From the NCBI GenBank assembly GCA_003008705.1, contig PDUO01000102.1:2776-66775 (forward strand): a stretch of 64,000 bases of DNA, given 5' to 3'. Below are positions 49,027 to 60,220 of this stretch, piece by piece. The notes below the pieces were generated by a model. That model was not told where the DNA came from and did no database searches. It worked only from the letters and a program-made list of their open reading frames with translations. Origin of the DNA: Pezicula radicicola. Lineage: Eukaryota > Ascomycota > Leotiomycetes > Helotiales > Dermateaceae. Position numbers and translations under genes: made by a program. Each line of letters starts with the position of its first letter. The stretch's first letter is position 1.

Positions 49027-50885
49027 TCACATTTTTGATCCAGAGACAAAATTGAAGTCTGAGTACTTTGGGAAGAAAGTCTCTGTCCAGAGAGTCCTTG
49101 CGAAGCCGGGCCACGAGGTCACATTACGTCCGTAGTTGTTGACATACCAATTGGAGCAATTGGCAGAGTAAGCCGTCCCTGCCAAACGAGTCTGGATGGT
49201 GTTTGCAAAGCGTTCCTCAGCACTCATTTTGACTTCAACAAGCTTCACGCACTGGTCTAGAATGGGATATATCATGGCTTTGGTAAGGTATTCGATCTGC
49301 GTCTCCACTGCGAACAGGGCCGAGTTGCTTGCTGGGAAGGTGTTGGGACTGAAACTATTACTTGGTTTTAGGTTTTACTCGTTGATTTTATAATAGAGGA
49401 AACGATCAGGGGGCTACTTATAGAGTGGCGAAATTGGGAAAGTTGTGCACAAAGGTACTATAGTATGCCTGCGCGCCGCGAGATTCCTCCCATTGCTTTC
49501 GTAGACTGATACCGTTGCGCCTATAAACTTCAAAGGGTACGAGGAACAAGGCTACTTCAAATCCCGTAGCAAGTATAATAACGCCAAAGTCTTCCTTGAC
49601 CCTAGAAGAACTAACAATTCCCGTCTCGTCAATTTCCTTGATCCCTTCGGTAACAAGCTTCATATTCTTGCTGTGTAATGCCTCCAGATATCCGGGATCA
49701 AATACACGGCGCTTGCAACCTGTGTGATTGGTTATTATAAACTGGTACTGTGTGAGAACTTAGCATTTCCACATATGGAAGCTTACCTAGTGGGAAGTCG
49801 GGGACAAGAATGTCGTGATACTTCTCGGGGGAGTTTGCGTAGATGTAATCCTTTGCTTCCTGCTCCACAGCAAGTCGCTGCATCTCTGAGTCTTTCCCTG
49901 GCTGATATAGACTATTGGCAGCATCTATTGCAAGAAAAACCTGAAGTCGGAAAAACTTAAGCTAGAAGGAGATATATTTAAACCTGAATTTTTCCATTGA
50001 TGTATAAAATCGGTTTGGCCTTACCGTGTACCTAAGCCTTGTCAGAGAGGTACTTCGGTGACATTTAGAAGGGATATTCACCACTGAGGGCTTCGAGCAA
50101 ACTGCTTCATATATCCCGCTTTGCGTACAACTTTTGGAATGACTTGCGCTCTACTGCATCCGTTGCTAATCACAGCCATCCTCTTCCCGGTATAGTCGTA
50201 GCTATGGTTCTAACGTGCGGTATGGAACATTTGTCCTTTGAACCTTTCCAATCCTGAAAACTTGACGTTTCTTGGGTATGAGATGGCACCTACTCGCTGA
50301 TCAAGATGGCCGCCTGTCGCACAAACTTGATCTTAGTTGTGATATCCTCAAACTCCACCTCCCACAGACTGGTCGCCACGTTCCAAGTCGCTGATATATA
50401 TTCGTATTCGAAACGGATGTGATCTCGAAGGCCAAACTTGTCCACCGTGTTATTCATATCTGATCTCGTTGTAAGAATTCTGTTTTCCATAGAAAGTAAA
50501 AATAAGAAAGTCAGATATTTTACTGAAACTGAATCCTTACTTATATCTGAGAATCTCTGCTTGATCGCACAATTCTTCGCTCCAGTCTAGGTTCAGATTG
50601 AAGCTGAAACAGTAAAGATGGGAGGGAATATCGCAGCCGCAGCCAGGATATGTATTTATGAGCCATGTCCCACCGTCACCCGATAGCTTCTCGTACATCT
50701 ATTCTAAAGCTTAGCTTCCAAGCAACAAATTACCCCTGAGCTTGGAGATCTGTGAGTTCGCTTGCTTGTTTGCTTACTGTGAAATCCTCGAATTCCAGTC
50801 TCTGCTTCAGTGTATGAGCCATCGCGATTCCAGAAGGGCCCGCGCCCAGGATAATGGCACTGGGGCTTTCTGTGTATATTGACAT
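49027..50885 (-). pseudogene. Flavin Baeyer-Villiger monooxygenase 4
   Basis: ATG 50,885 gives AIILGAGPSGIAMAHTLKQR (FAD). After an intron come MYEKLSGDGGTWLINTYPGC, GCDIPSHLYCFSFNLNLDWS and VDKFGLRDHIRFEYEYISAT. At about 50,290 one base appears deleted (AGCGAGTAGG for a likely AGCGCAGTAGG), shifting the frame into VGAISYPRNVKFSGLERFKG. The fingerprint then reads FKGQMFHTAR-stop, with TAG (50,212-50,210) at the invariant Trp. The NADPH motif is VISNGCSRAQ instead of IGNGCSAAQ, and another stop follows SPQW. Downstream exons give VKEDFGVIILATGF and NTFPASNSALFAVETQIEYL. Its internal sequence differs from the other BVMOs, so it belongs to another subfamily. Dead. Confidence 0.8.
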
Positions 50886-51587
50886 GTTGAATGACGCGAA
50901 GAAAACGGATTTGCTAGAGCTACAGCAAGAGATCTGAACAATACTAAATAAGTAATTGTAAGTAGTATTAAACTTTTTTTTAAAAAAAAAAAAGAGAATA
51001 AGACTCTAAATTGATATAATATATAAAGAAAGAAATTATACAGCTCCCTCTGCCTCTCCGCCTCTCCACCTCTCCCCTAATGCCTAACCCATATCCTAGA
51101 CGAGTTATTTACTGTACAGCTATGTAGCATTGACCAACGGAGGTTTGGCTCGGGTAATGAACCTGCGTTCGTTCGGCTGGAGCCGCGAAGGCGGAGAAGC
51201 AGACTAACTGGGAAGACCAACAATTTCTTGGCCCTTAAATTTAAACTGTTGAACGCAGTCAAACTAATGTAATTAGCCTCTTCTAATTAACTACTACATA
51301 ATTTTTACATGCTATTTTGCTTCTTAATAATAGAAATCATTTTAAAAACATAAGTATTCGCTTAGGGTTAAGATAAAACATCTACTAGAAACATAAAAAT
51401 ACATGAGTAAATTAGATATATACTTTTTTTTTGACTATATTGTATAATCCTAGTAGTTGCATTATGAATTTTTTTGATTGAGTACATTTATTATTCCTAA
51501 GCTCAAACCATACGTATGCGATCGTCGGTGAAGTTGGTATATAGCGAACAGAATAAATATCTCTATTAATGATACGAGCTTCCTCTC
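50886..51587. other. Intergenic region with poly-A/T tracts
   Basis: Low-complexity AT-rich DNA, including a T7/A11 run near 50,970-50,992, between the BVMO4 start and the acyl-CoA synthetase end. The small minus frame at 51,077 has no recognisable motif. Confidence 0.45.
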
Positions 51588-53615
51588 CTATAGCTTAGAC
51601 AACCTCTGTCGTTTCATAAGGCGATCACCTAGTTTCCTGAGCACGTTTTTCTTGATCTTCCCACTTCCCGTTAGCGGGAAGTCATCACCAACCTCCTCAT
51701 CGCCCAGGTAGAAGATGTACCTTGCCAATTTCTCCCTGACCCAATCTTGAATTTCAGAATGTGGAACTCTTCGTTTAGAACTGATGAACGTGCCGACCGT
51801 CTCGCCATACTTCTTGTCTGTGATGCCTACAACACTGGCATTGATCACATCCCGGTGCTGCATTAGACCCTCTTCGATTTTAAGTGGGAATATATTCTCA
51901 CCGCCTAGAGTAAGGTAAGTACTCGCTGGTACTCTGGTGTTTTTTTGCGGCTTGAATATTCAGGGTTTCTAAATGAAGTTGACGATTGAAAGATTTTGTA
52001 CCTCTGATAATCATATCCTTAATGTGCCCAGTTATCTTGCAGTAGTTCTCATCAAAACATGCCTCATCTCCTGTATGCATCCAAAGAGTCCCCTTACTGT
52101 CACGGATCATTACTTCGTTTATCTCTTCTGGGTTGCGCCAATAGCCTTTCTGAAGAAGATATCCAGCGATGTATAATTCCCCCTTGACGCCAAGTGGTAC
52201 AATTTCACCATGCATATCAATGATCTTTGCCGAAGTATGAGGAAGTAGCTTACTAACTGTAGATAACCGTCGCTCCAGAGAATCCTGACAGGAAGTCATA
52301 AAGCTCGCTGGAGATGTCTCGGTTATTCCTGCTCAAATTTCTACTTAAAGTTTACTATAGGAGTCTGTAAGGCAATCATTTCTTACCATATATATTTGTT
52401 AATTCCGTTAAGTGCAAATTTTTATTGAGGTCCTCCATTATCTGTCTTGGAGTGGCAGAACCGACAGCAATTCCAATTCGGAGTCTTGAAAAGTCATGCT
52501 CTGGTCGAACCAGTTCCATCTCAGCCGTCCACATGACTGGAACTCCATGCAGCGCGGTGCAACCTTCCTCCAAAACGGCTTTCAATGTCTCCTTTGCGTC
52601 AAAGCTCTGGCTGGGAAAAACGATGCTACTACCATGCGTCAGGGTAGCTAAAAGCCCGAGGACTAGACCGAAGCAGTGGAAGAGCGGAGGTGGTGAGCAT
52701 AGAATGTCGGTTTCTGTGAGTAGTATTCGGTCACCGATAAAAACGGAATTGTTGATGATATTACTACTAAAACTTAGCTATTGTTTGTTCTATCTCCATT
52801 CTTGTAGTTCTATCAAGACTCACTGGTGAGTTAGCATAGTAGCTTTCGGGTTGCCGGTGGTCCCGCTGGTAAACTACAAGTTGTAGACATCGTGTATATT
52901 TACAATAGCCTTGTATTTTTTCAATCTCGAATCTGAGACTAAGGCTATATCACTAATCATGGTTTTATAATCAGAGAAGACACTGAAGCGTGGGTCTCTC
53001 TCCAACAGAATAACTCTTTCGAGATTAGGTAATTGAGTAGATGCCTTAGTTGAACTATCTAGTGTTGCCAAGTTTGTTGTATTCTCTTTCATTCTTAAAC
53101 GTAACGAAGTAAACAATATTTTGTCCCTATGGTATCCTTAGCAACTATTTAATTCTGAAGAGATTTCATAGTATACCCGTGTGTGATAGGGTATGGTATA
53201 GCTCATCTGGAGTATAAGTGTTGTTCAGAACCGCGAGAACGGTACCTATATACCCAGCCGCGAAGAAAAGCTTAATATATTCCACCCGGTTACCTAACAT
53301 AATACTAATGATATCTCCCTTCCGAATTCTTAGTAATATAAGGCCTTTTGCTACGAACTCACTACGCTCCCGGAGACTGTCGTAGGTGAGTCGTGTCTGA
53401 CTTGACCGGTAGACAATTACCGTCTTTGTACCATATTTGGTAGCTTGTATTTCCAGAAGCTTGTCTAAGGTAGTATTCCAAAGTGGAACGTTGGTAGGAC
53501 CATGGAGTATTGACATGGCACGGCCTTTCTCTTCGGTCGACGACAGGGCTGATGAAATGGTAGAAGTTATATCTATCTCTAGCGGCAGCTCTTTCAAGTA
53601 TAACGACCAACTCAT
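51588..53615 (-). pseudogene. Acyl-CoA synthetase (AMP-binding enzyme), one stop
   Basis: The protein from ATG 53,615 (or Met at about 53,516) reads PLWNTTLDKLLEIQATKYG and LTYDSLRERSEFVAKGLILL, then IGTVLAVLNNTYTPDELYHT. An intron near 53,160 joins to a linker. The P-loop FTSGTTGNPKATMLTH, PPPLFHCFGLVLGLLATLTH, VPVMWTAEMELVRPEHDF, IYGITETSPASFM (A5 motif), GELYIAGYLLQKGYW, MHTGDEACFDENYCKITGHI, KDMIIRGGENIFPLKIEE and the C-terminal Lys motif PLTGSGKIKKNVLRKL follow. Introns at about 53,160, 52,815, 52,380 and 51,995-51,900 all restore the family reading. Only one stop remains: TAG at 52,876-52,874, directly before FTSGTTG, at a Gln position. The enzyme would activate a medium or branched fatty acid with ATP and CoA. 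It is divergent with the carboxylase gene. Confidence 0.88.
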
Positions 53616-53901
53616 ACAGAAAAGAGAGATATTTGAAAATTGATATATTCAAAGACTCTTAATTTTCACACAGTCATCACGGGATAAATCCGGATTGGAA
53701 CGTTAGTTGTACTCATCGCCAAAAGATGGACCGCGCCGGGCGGCTCGCTCCCCTAGAGGCGGACCCATGTATTGAGAAGAAGAAGGGGCAAGTAAATCTC
53801 TGTTTTTCTATAGTCTGAACTTCTCATTGTTGTTTTAATCACTGCTGTTGGATCTTCATCTTCCTTTAGGGTTACTTCTCTTCAAGTAATCAGCGTTGAG
53901 G
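53616..53901. promoter_or_regulatory. Short bidirectional promoter, acyl-CoA synthetase / carboxylase
   Basis: Only 286 bp separate the two divergent starts, so they very likely shared control. It contains a GC-rich stretch (CCGCGCCGGGCGG near 53,741) with CGG/CCG triplets of the kind bound by Zn2Cys6 regulators such as the one encoded at 55,759. The binding-site assignment is inference. Confidence 0.5.
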
Positions 53902-55571
53902 ATGCCACCATTGGGTCAAATACATAGGAGCCAATTCCCCAGCAACCCCTCCAAGCTTAGCAAAAAAAGCCCCGAGTACACTGAAAACTTTTTAGCATAG
54001 CAGCCAGTGCTAGAAAAATACGAGACCTCCCTCTCACAAGCGAGCTCGCAAGGGAAGGAAACCGCTATTGATAAGTACCTCAGCAAGGGGCAACTACTAG
54101 GTACTCATATCCCGCATCTAAACATACTTTCTACTGCTAGGGAAATGTTACCTCTAACTTGAATCTTCGCGCAGTACGAGATCGAGTATCGCTGTTATTA
54201 GACCTAGAATCGCCGTTTCTTGAGGTTGCCGGGTTTGCAGGTCACGATCTCGAGGATTCAACGGCATCATCGAGTCTTGTCTGTGGGATTGGAGTTGTCA
54301 GGTTTGTTTTCTCCTTTTAATTTCTTCGCCAAGGGTGATGTTGACGTGGGAAATAGTAATGTGATATGTATGATTCTTGCTCATATTCCTTCATTACACA
54401 GCGGCGCGTGGAATGAATTCACTGGTACGTGCTCAGCATCCTATCCTGCGAACTGAAATTCACCTAACATTCAAATAGTTCTCAAGCAGAACCGCATTAC
54501 GCAGATTGCGTCCGAAAATAACCTTCCATTGATTGGACTGGTCCAATCCGTAAGCAGCATGTTCTACTTCTTCCCTGACAAGTGTAGGACTGATGATATG
54601 ACCTCACCCAGGCTGGCGTTTTCCTCCCACAACAGTTTCGAGTATTTCATAAAGGAGGCCAGATATTGAGAGACCTTGCTCTCCGTACCAAGAATGGACA
54701 ATCAAGTTGTACTGTTGTTTTTGGATCCTCTACAGCAGGAGGAGTATATCACCCCGCCCTCTTAGGTTATACTATTTTCGTCAAGGACCAAGCCCAAGTC
54801 TTCCTCGGCGGTCCTCCTTTAGTGAAAATGGCAACAGGTGAGATTGCAGAAGCGGAGGCATTAGGAGGTGCAGTCATGCATTCCACAATAACCGGTCTCA
54901 GTGACCAGCTAGCTGTGGATGAGTATGTGATCAGTTGCAAAGTTCTCACGTAAATCAAGACAAAGGAACTGACTATATGGGCAGATTCGCTGCCATTCGA
55001 AAAGCTAGAGAATGGGTCTTAACGACACCAAGTGCCCAACGTATACAACAGCAAACAATTGATGTAATACCACCCCGCCTTGATGCTGAAGATATACTTG
55101 GGATTGTGAATCCAGACATCACACGGCCATTTGATATGATGGAGGTTCTTCTACGAATTGTGGACGATTCGAGGATTGAAAATTTCAAGCCGTTGTACGG
55201 CAAGGGTCTAATCACTGCATGGGCGCGGATTCATGGTAATGAAATTCTCCTTAGCGTCTGATATGACATCTTACACTACCTTAGGATACTTGACGGGAAT
55301 CATTGCTAACCAAATGCCGGTTATCTACAGCAACGAAGCCGACAAAGCCACTCAATTTATAAAATTATATAATCAGAAGTCAGCGTAGGAGATCACATGA
55401 AATTCGGCCATTCAGGTAGACAAGGAGATTTCTGAAGCTAAGTTGAAGGCCACCGTTGATGTCTTTCACCAACAAGTCCAGAAAGACTCAGTATCCTACC
55501 GGACATCCGTACACCTGCTCGATGATGGTATTATTGATCCACGAGACACCCGAGATGTTGTAGGCATGTAG
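53902..55571 (+). pseudogene. Acyl-CoA carboxylase beta subunit (MCC/geranyl-CoA carboxylase-like), internal deletion
   Basis: From ATG 53,902 the frame reads SPEYTENFLA-stop-QPVLEK (TAG at about 53,997, Gln likely), YLSKGQLL, then VRDRVSLLLDLESPFLEVAG. Introns lead to GAWNEFTVLKQNRITQIASE, SAGVFLPQQFRVFHKGGQIL, VVFGSSTAGGVYHPALLGYT, VFLGGPPLVKMATGEIAEAE and GLSDQLAVDEY. This is the carboxyltransferase subunit of biotin-dependent carboxylases for beta-methyl enoyl-CoAs. After IIANQMPVIYSNEADKATQF the family needs about 100 more residues (the second carboxyltransferase half with NITGFMVG and the GxGxYGM region). Here the sequence goes straight to VDKEISEAKLKATVDVF and LLDDGIIDPRDTRDVVG. It is therefore deleted as well as stopped. 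No alpha (biotin) subunit is in the window. Confidence 0.82.
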
Positions 55572-55682
55572 ATATTTATGTATATCAGGGTATCCGTACC
55601 TATACCTATATCTTATCTTTATACACCCTCTTCCCTTTACCCTCCTCCCTTCCCTGTACTTTACCTTATAGTATATTTCCAT

Positions 55683-55726
55683 CTTCCTCCTTCCTCCTTC
55701 CTCCTTCCTCCTTCCTCCTTCTCGTC
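55683..55726. repeat. CTTCCTC tandem repeat
   Basis: Five or more copies of the 7-base unit CTTCCTC stand in tandem in the short region between the carboxylase gene and the Zn2Cys6 gene. It is a pyrimidine-rich repeat probably within the promoter or 5' UTR of the regulator. Confidence 0.8.
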
Positions 55727-55758
55727 ACTGTCGACGGCTCAAAGTAACCACTCTAGCC

Positions 55759-58304
55759 ATGTCGCCCAACGACGGTCCTGGCGATACGCGGGGATTGAAA
55801 ATAGTGCGGGTTGCCTGTTAAAATTGCAGGTGAGAGAGCACATGAGAGCCTCCTTGATTTTGCCATATAGGTCTGATGGTGATACATAGGCGCAAGAAAG
55901 TACGATGCTCTGGCGATCGGCCGACTTGTGCATTTTGTGAGAAACTGTCACAGCCTTGCCAGTACATTTACTACCACGGTCCCGATCATAATGGAAATGA
56001 GAGTACAAACGCTTATGCAATTTCCAATGTAAATGGCAGCGACCCCAAGGAGGGTGGAGATGATGCTTCCAAGAACGAGCAGGTCCCGGTTTATCTATCA
56101 TACATTTATAGCGCTTGACGTGTTTGAATTCTATTCTAATATTTAGTATTAGAGTCTCCTGTCGCGAATGGAACTTTTGGAATCGAAATTGACGCGCCTT
56201 GTAGCTGCAACCACTCAGGACGCAGTACCTGATAACTCTGCTTTCTCACCCGTTGGTCTCCTCCCTAGCTTCTATCCCGAACCCTTTATCTGACGTGTGT
56301 ATTCTCCCGACTTCAGACATACCACAACCCTCGGTTTTCCATCTCTGAGACTCAACCAAGTTCAGATAAGTCAAGGATCGATAGCAGGAGTCACTCGTTC
56401 AGTGCTAACCCGGTAAATGGTACAATCTCAAAGTAAGCCTATCCCGCAATGGAAGTTTCTCGAGTTGATTGGCTGACTGGCTGATCGATCTCTAGCCCGT
56501 GGGAACAATTTCCTCCTAGGAATGTCATAATCTCTACGTGTAATCTATTTTCCCTTCATTGTCACAATCAGCCATACAGTTTCTTTCATGAAGCAACGTT
56601 TCAAGCGCAAATCGAAGCAGGAGAAGTGAGCGATCTGTTATGTACTTTCTTGGCATCTGCCGTTAGGTTCTCTGCAGAACCTTTCTTCGCTGGAAAACAG
56701 ATGGAGGCAGTGGATAGCTATGCAAAGCTTTCCTGGGATGTCATATCATCGCGTGGATTCGTGATTGAAGAAGACCCCGACATATCGGTCGTCCAGGCGA
56801 TCTCCTTGCTCGCAATAATTGACTCGGCTGGCAAGCTATTCTCCCCAGTTTTATGGTAGAGTGAATGTTATCCTGACGGTACTACAGCTGGCAGAAGACG
56901 AGCAGCTTGGATAAAAATAGGTCTTGCGGTTCGGATTTCCCAAGACCTTGGCCTGATTGTAGAGCTGGATGCCAGTCTACCTGTTATAGATCAGGAAGTG
57001 AGGAGGAGGTTGTTTTGGTCGGTATACATGCTTGATCGATTCGTTTCCTGCTTAAAACAGAGGCCCTCGTTGATCCTTGATGACGATTGTCGGGTTCAAC
57101 TTCCATGTGATGAGGATTCTTTTCGAGACGGCCTTCCCCAAAAGACCAGCAGTCTCACGCAAATGTCTAGTGGTAAAGATGATTTCTCTGGCCGCCCCAG
57201 TGACTTCTGTTCAGCTATCGTTATGGCTTCTGCACTTGGACGTAGTGCACGGTATTCTCTTGATCTCCAACCTTCTGAAACCCCTGTTCCCCCCTGGGAC
57301 CCAAAGTCTGAGTACGCACTCATTTCGTCAACTTTGACAACCTTCGAATCGATATCCGAGCTTGGTTGTTTGGGCATCAGCGATACTATCTAGCACCGTT
57401 ACATTGTCTATGGGAAAGTCGATCAGCAGAAGGCTGGCCATTTTATCCTATATCAGGTATTGTTTCATCTGAGTTATTGCCTTCTTAATCACCCCTTCTT
57501 ACTCCGGAAGCACATAGAAAATATTGGAACCAAAGTTCCAGCAAGCTGGTTATCACACGCATGGGAATCTTGTCTATACCACGCTCGCGCCTTATCCTCA
57601 CTATTTCGTGATGCACAATTAAGCGGCTGTATTGTCTCAACATCTTTTTATGGCTACTGTGCCCTCGTGTCAGGAGGCATACATGCATTAAATGTCAACT
57701 CTAACGATGAAGTTATCCGAGAAGAATCTATAAAATTTCTCACATTAGATGTCCATTTACTCGAAGACCTTTCATCTTACTGGAAAAATTCAGCACTCAT
57801 AGTAAGTTTCTCAAACTCTGTAGTTTTCAAAATGTTCATTACACCCCTCATCCGAGAGAATTATGCTAAATAGACCTTTTCTAGTCACACGGCTTGCAAT
57901 ACTTTTGGAAAAACAGCTCTTGTTACAAGGAACTCATCAGTACTAAACCTACAATACAGCCATTGGATACAGCGCAACAAATGGTCCTTTGGTCTATTGT
58001 TGATTACGGTGTTATATCTGATCCACAAAATCTAGTTTCCAATAGCTCAATTGTTGGCGATCCTGGACAACAATTTCCTCTGCCACCATCTTTTAGGAAC
58101 TCGAGGTCTTTCCAAGGCATTGAATATTTCGATCTGATTCAGCATCAGCACAGCATAACCACAGCCACTTTTGAGAAAAATCTAAATAGCAGTAATATCG
58201 TTGACCTGTTTAGTATAACTGCTCAAAGCTTAATGTCTATCTTTACCAGCAACGAGGGATATACGCCGTATCATTTTTGGTCAATAACCACATCCTTGTA
58301 CTAA
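55759..58304 (+). pseudogene. Zn2Cys6 transcription factor with fungal_trans domain
   Basis: ATG 55,759 leads to VRVAC-stop-NCR and, after an intron (GTGAGA..CATAG), RKKVRCSGDRPTCAFC. Together these make the C6 binuclear cluster, with a TAA at the position between the first two cysteines where Gln is normal. A coiled-coil linker (SRMELLESKLTRLVAAT, near 56,165) follows. Then comes the fungal-specific domain: NPWEQFPPRNVI, FFHEATFQAQIEAGEVSDLL, RRAAWIKIGLAVRISQDLGL, RRRLFWSVYMLDRFVSCLKQ and LSYCLLNHPFLLRKHI. More TAGs occur at about 56,857 and 57,391 (Trp or Gln). It ends at TAA 58,302, only 53 bp from the convergent HMG-CoA lyase fusion. By position it is the likely pathway regulator (inference). 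Confidence 0.85.
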
Positions 58305-58357
58305 CACGCTAACACCAATAAGTCGCTCTCTCCCAAGAACAGAGAGATCCTGTGGTA

Positions 58358-60220
58358 CTAGACTTTGGTCGGTCCTCTGGAAATGTATTCCTGCCATTTG
58401 ACCGGTCGGATGCCCAGTCTAAATTGTTCGACTCCATACACTGCCTCTGGCGATGGTCTCATCATCGCGTCAAAAATCTTCTTGATTGTATTAGTTTATT
58501 CGTTCTCCTCCACACGAACCAAATCTTTACAGAGTCTCGAGGCACGGGGTGCACACTCTCCTGCGCGATCTAGATATATCTCGAGTGTAGATTCCAATGC
58601 TTCGTCTCTTGCCAAAGAGTGGACGACTCCTATCCAGTAGAGTTCTGAAGCCGTGACCGGCCGAGCTGTGAGCATTGCCTCGCGAGCCACAGCATAGCCC
58701 CATTCCCTCACAACCCATTTTGAGATGACGGCAGGGGCGAGACCCAATTTTGCCTCGTTCAGAGTGAAAGTGGTTGTGGTAGTTACAAGACGAATATCAC
58801 ACGCGAAAGCCAGCCCAATACCACCACTATAACATGGTCCGTTGATCATAGCAATCGTTACCTGTGGTGAGTGATCGATGGCTTCGAAAAGTTTTAGGAG
58901 AGCTCGAAACTGTATTTCCTTTACTTCAGAATCACCATCTGTCATAGATCCGTTGGCGCTAAGATCCATCCCTGTGTAAAAGTACTTGCATTCACCGGTA
59001 ATAGCAATGTGAAAAGTTTTTTGATCTTGGGAAAGGTTGTCGAAGAGATTTGTGAGGCTATACAACATCTTTACAGTCAAGGTATTCCCCTCATTTGGGC
59101 GGGTCATGACAATCTTGACATCAACTGCGCTCCGATAGACAGAAAAGTCGGCTTCGGATTGTATCTTTGTCCATCTCTTTCCTACTTTGTGCTGCATTTT
59201 TGAGCTTTCGAGGATATTTTTCTTTTTAGCGGCTAGAGCAGTACCAGCGCGACTGTTGTTTGAAATCCTAAGCTCCTGCGATATCCACGATCCTGTGTCT
59301 ACAAGCCTTTCCAGATCTATGCCTGTTTGAATGCCACACCTATGGAAGGTATATACAATATCTTCCGAGGCCAGATTTCCCTTTGCACCAGGGGTATATG
59401 GAAAGCCGCCTAGCCCCGCAACGCTGCTGTCAAAAACTCGGAGCCCCATCTCATACGCTTTCATGACATTCGCGACAGCCTGACCATAGGTATCGTGGAA
59501 ATGACCAGCTAGTTGGTGGAGTTTTAACGTTTGCAGAAGAAGCGAAAGCACCGCGTGAACATCTGCGGTTGTGCCAACACCCATGGTGTCTCCCAAGCTG
59601 ACTTCATAGCAGCCTATACTAAGTAGCTCTGCGGTAATCCGTAGGACCGCAGAAGGATCTGTTGGGCCATCAAATGGGCAAGAAAAGATGTATGAGACAT
59701 AGCTAAACAGAATAGATTATAAATATCACTCAAAGTCTTATACAAAGATGCTCCTCGGAGTAAACTTACCCTCGAACTCGAATTCCTATACTTATTGCTC
59801 TAGTGACTACTTCTCGGGCTTGTTGGAGTGATTCATCAACAGTACAATTGATATTCTTCTTGCTGAAACCCTCGGAGGCAGAGAGGAAAACGGCTATCTC
59901 TTTGACGTTGCTCTGTATTGCAGAATCCAGGCCGTTGAGAGTAGGGACAAGAACAGGGAAATCAATAGACGCAGCACGCGTGAGAGGTTCTATTCCTTGA
60001 AGAACCGACCTTGCGTCGGAAAGTTGTAGGATGGCTTTAGGAGACACAAACGAAGTAGCTTCAATGGTTGAATTTCCACATGCCGCCAACTTCTCGATCA
60101 ACTGGATTTTTAATGCCGTAGGTACAACTTGTGAGATATTTTGCAGACCATCTCGTGGTCCGACCTCGACTATGCGTACTGAGCTTGTGATTCGTGGCGT
60201 TCGGAGCTTCTATTGTCGGA
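58358..60220 (-). pseudogene. HMG-CoA lyase fused to methylglutaconyl-CoA-hydratase-like domain
   Basis: The N-terminal half is an HMG-CoA lyase: VRIVEVGPRDGLQN, STIEATSFVSPKAI, VPTLNGLDSAI, FLSASEGFSKKNINCT, then an intron, YVSYIFSCPFDGPTDPS, YEVSLGDTMGVGTTADV, GHFHDTYGQAVANV and the signature loop LGGFPYTPGAKGNLASED. The catalytic Cys of GGCPY is Phe (codon 59,404-59,402). Without a stop the frame continues into a crotonase domain: VKIVMTRPNEGNTLTVKM, YFYTGMDLSANG, MINGPCYSGGIGLAFACDIR and KLGLAPAVISKWVVREWG. LGLAPAVIS is typical of LiuC/AtuE-type hydratases. A TAA at 58,498-58,496 (Gln likely) precedes the last 45 residues, which end at TAG 58,360. The 5' end is unclear: a 3' splice-like site and stop lie just upstream of 60,220, and the region overlaps a hydrolase fragment on the other strand. 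The two domains would catalyse successive steps (hydration, then cleavage). Confidence 0.85.

Noticed and set aside
58605..59203. Short + strand frames inside the lyase-hydratase gene
   Set aside because: They are antisense shadows of the long minus-strand frame with its conserved motifs.
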